This document shows positions 62,223 to 64,000 of a stretch of DNA of 64,000 bases, piece by piece (within the stretch, counting starts at the first letter, position 1; every line of letters begins with the position of its first letter). The notes under the pieces were generated by a model. It made no database searches, was not told the DNA's origin, and was given only the letters and a program-made list of their open reading frames with translations. Source of the DNA: Prosthecobacter debontii (GTDB taxonomy: Bacteria; Verrucomicrobiota; Verrucomicrobiia; Verrucomicrobiales; Akkermansiaceae); contig CAMCBV010000001.1 in assembly GCA_945873125.1 (NCBI GenBank), positions 62,001-126,000 of the forward strand, read 5' to 3'. The position numbers and the translations under genes are program-made.

Positions 62223-63092
62223 ATGATGAAGCACGTTTTGATTTTTTCTGTCTTACTGGCAGCCTCCATCTCCGCAGCCGAGCCCATGCCCTTGTGGCCG
62301 GGAAAAGCTCCGGGTGCCACGGGCGAGACTCCGAAAGATATCCCGACCCTGACCCCTTATCTGCCAGAAAAAAAAGGCGCTGCGCGCGCGGCCATGGTGA
62401 TTTGTCCGGGTGGGGGATACGGCGGACTTGCCGAGCATGAAGGTTCTCATTATGCCAAGTTTCTCAATGAGCAGGGGATCGCGGCATTCGTTTTGAAATA
62501 TCGCCTTGGTTCTGCAGGCTACCGACATCCCGTGATGCTCAACGATGCTGCCCGGGCGGTTCGAACGGTGCGCGCGCGTGCCGCCGAGTGGGAGATCGAC
62601 CCCACCAAAATCGGCATCATGGGTTCTTCCGCCGGTGGGCATTTGGCATCGACTTTGCTCACGCATTTTGATGCGGGAAATGCGGATGACGCGGATCCCA
62701 TTGAGCGCCAGAGTTCCCGACCGGATCTGGGAGTGCTGTGTTATGCGGTGATCACGATGGGAGAGTTCACGCATCAGGGATCGAAGAAAAACCTGCTTGG
62801 AGAGAATCCGTCCGGAGAGCTTGTCGCTTTGCTTTCCAATGAACTGCAAGTGAAGGCAAACACGCCTCCGTGCTTCATTTGGCATACCTTTGAGGATACG
62901 GGTGTGCCGCTTGAAAACAGCCTGTTGTTCGCGAGCGCTCTGCGGAAACAAAAGATTCCTTTTGATTTTCACGTGTATCAAAAAGGCGCACACGGCATGG
63001 GACTGGGCAGTCGTGTTCAAGATCCTGCGAAGCTCCATCCATGGACAAAAGATCTGGTGTTCTGGCTCAAGGCCCAAAGCTGGACAGAATGA
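62223..63092 (+). CDS. Exported alpha/beta hydrolase, BD-FAE/acetyl-esterase type
   Basis: A 289-residue exported hydrolase of the esterase/BD-FAE type. A signal peptide (HVLIFSVLLAASISAAE) precedes MPLWPGKAPGATG, common in the group of planctomycetal sugar esterases. MVICPGGGYGGL is the oxyanion HGGG-like site, KIGIMGSSAGGHLAS the Ser elbow, WHTFEDTGVPLENS the acid and YQKGAHGMGLG the histidine. It probably removes acyl groups from carbohydrate. ATG 62223 and the next codon are both possible starts. Its stop overlaps the ApbE start in ATGA. Relation to the previous hydrolase gene is not clear (168 bases between). Confidence 0.85.
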   Translation: MMKHVLIFSVLLAASISAAEPMPLWPGKAPGATGETPKDIPTLTPYLPEKKGAARAAMVICPGGGYGGLAEHEGSHYAKFLNEQGIAAFVLKYRLGSAGYRHPVMLNDAARAVRTVRARAAEWEIDPTKIGIMGSSAGGHLASTLLTHFDAGNADDADPIERQSSRPDLGVLCYAVITMGEFTHQGSKKNLLGENPSGELVALLSNELQVKANTPPCFIWHTFEDTGVPLENSLLFASALRKQKIPFDFHVYQKGAHGMGLGSRVQDPAKLHPWTKDLVFWLKAQSWTE

Positions 63093-64000
63093 CCATGCGC
63101 ATCCGTCTTCCGTTTTTCGTGATGCTTTTTCTGCCAATCTTTTCGGCGGCGGGAGAGAAATACAGTTTCGAACGCGAGTTGATGGCCACGCGCTTCACGA
63201 TCGTTGCTTATGCGGAGGATGGTGTGGCTGCGTCAAAGGCCGCGGAGGCCGCCTTTGCCCTAGCCGAAAAGGTCAACTCCGTCGCATCCGACTACCTGCC
63301 GGACAGCGAGCTTGGGCAACTCAGTAAAAAACCCATCCATATTCCCGTTTCCTTGTCTCCTCTTCTCTATGATCTGTTAGATCATTCCCGCAAACTGGCG
63401 GAGTTTACCCAAGGCGCGTTCGATCCCACGCTGGGCCCGTTGACGAAGCTCTGGCGTGAGACTCGCGGAAACAAGCGGTTGCCTGATCCTCAAACGCTTC
63501 AAGCAGCCTGCGCAGCGACGGGTTGGAAACATTTCACCCTGAATCCTGAAACCCGTAGCATCACCCTTCATCAGGAAAACATGGCCTTTGATCTCGGTGG
63601 AATCGCGAAGGGATACGCGGCGGATCTCATGCTCGAATCGCTCATTGCCGCCGGTATTCCTCAATCCATGGTCACGGCAGGCGGCGATATCCGGCTGGGT
63701 GATCCGCCGCCGGGTCGGGACGGCTGGAATGTCGCGGTCCGGACGTTTGATCTCAACAAACGCGATGAAATTCTGGTCCTTTCCCATGCGGCGGTTTCGA
63801 CTTCAGGTGATCTCCACCAGTCGGTTGAAATCGATGGATTGAAATATTCCCACGTTCTCAATCCCAGCACAGGACTTGGCCTGACACGAAGAATCGCAGC
63901 AACCGTCATTGCCGACTCGGGAAAGCTCAGTGATCCGATCGCTACCGCTGCCTGCGTTTTGGGAGAGGAGGATTCCCTTTTGTTGAAAAAAATTTCCGGA
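63089..64000 (+). CDS. apbE: FAD:protein FMN transferase ApbE, 3' truncated
   Basis: Periplasmic enzyme that attaches FMN to Thr of target flavoproteins such as Nqr/Rnf subunits. 304 codons are visible and the frame is open at the window edge; typical length is 330-350. A signal peptide (RLPFFVMLFLPIFSAAG) is followed by MATRFTIVAYAED, GAFDPTLGPLTKLWRE, FDLGGIAKGYAADLML, TAGGDIRLG, AVSTSGDLHQS and SHVLNPSTGLG, all family segments. ATG 63089 overlaps the upstream esterase stop. Which flavoprotein it serves is not seen in the window; no rnf or nqr genes are present. Confidence 0.92.
   Translation, partial: MTMRIRLPFFVMLFLPIFSAAGEKYSFERELMATRFTIVAYAEDGVAASKAAEAAFALAEKVNSVASDYLPDSELGQLSKKPIHIPVSLSPLLYDLLDHSRKLAEFTQGAFDPTLGPLTKLWRETRGNKRLPDPQTLQAACAATGWKHFTLNPETRSITLHQENMAFDLGGIAKGYAADLMLESLIAAGIPQSMVTAGGDIRLGDPPPGRDGWNVAVRTFDLNKRDEILVLSHAAVSTSGDLHQSVEIDGLKYSHVLNPSTGLGLTRRIAATVIADSGKLSDPIATAACVLGEEDSLLLKKISG

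Noticed and set aside
62253..63137. 294-codon minus-strand open frame
   Set aside because: Antisense to the exported esterase gene, which has a complete catalytic triad; an artefact of codon bias.

Overview
The window is an ordinary-looking chromosomal segment of a Gram-negative bacterium that is most probably a member of Verrucomicrobiota (Verrucomicrobiales type). The basis is the combination of a DUF1501 plus PSD1 cytochrome pair (38.5-43.2 kb), a very large PVC-type heme-binding propeller/HEAT protein (54.6-58.6 kb), a PEP-CTERM protein, azurin, periplasmic-glucan genes and weak or absent Shine-Dalgarno sequences. No rRNA, tRNA, CRISPR array, prophage or transposase gene was found. The first gene (UDP-glucuronate decarboxylase) and the last (ApbE) are cut by the window edges.

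Layout. 0-6.5 kb: nucleotide-sugar decarboxylase, a TPR/STN-like secreted protein, azurin, a PII protein behind a consensus sigma-54 promoter, an M23 peptidase, pyrD coupled to a small DUF5329-like gene, a block of palindromic repeats, and an RlmD-type rRNA methyltransferase. 6.7-11 kb: a glycosyltransferase/LpxH-like phosphatase fusion and a feoA-feoB-small Cys-rich protein iron operon behind a likely Fur box. 11.1-16.2 kb: a Nudix hydrolase and a small accessory island. The island holds an Asp/Glu-racemase-family protein without catalytic cysteines, and a coupled pair: an adenylation-carrier-thioesterase protein with a Cys nucleophile, then a cytosine-deaminase-like amidohydrolase. 16.6-23 kb: ribosomal protein L9, then an ABC efflux operon (HlyD, ATPase, two FtsX permeases) bracketed by two Cys-rich exported proteins and several intergenic repeat types. 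23-27 kb: an RRM RNA-binding protein with an apparently structured leader, a membrane-fused spermidine-synthase-like protein and guanylate kinase.

27-38 kb: opgG-unknown-opgH for osmoregulated glucans, then an ExbB-ExbD-TPR operon followed by a YiiX-type permuted papain protein and a BBE-type flavoprotein. 38-43 kb: UspA and the DUF1501/PSD1 pair. 43.4-49.7 kb: polA followed by a tandem duplication of a membrane-anchored prenyltransferase-repeat protein; the duplication carried along the last codons of polA. 49.7-54 kb: a CysJ-type flavoprotein reductase, a solitary nuoA, a small conserved protein, a SpoU methyltransferase and a PEP-CTERM protein. 54-64 kb: a double-ACT protein, the giant heme protein, a His-rich permease pair, a DJ-1/PfpI protein, two exported alpha/beta hydrolases and ApbE.

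The most unusual items are the A-T-TE(Cys)/amidohydrolase/racemase island, the probable structured RNA leader of the RRM gene, the polA-scarred tandem duplication, and the glycosyltransferase-phosphatase fusion. All functional statements come from reading motifs; no database search or folding calculation was run.
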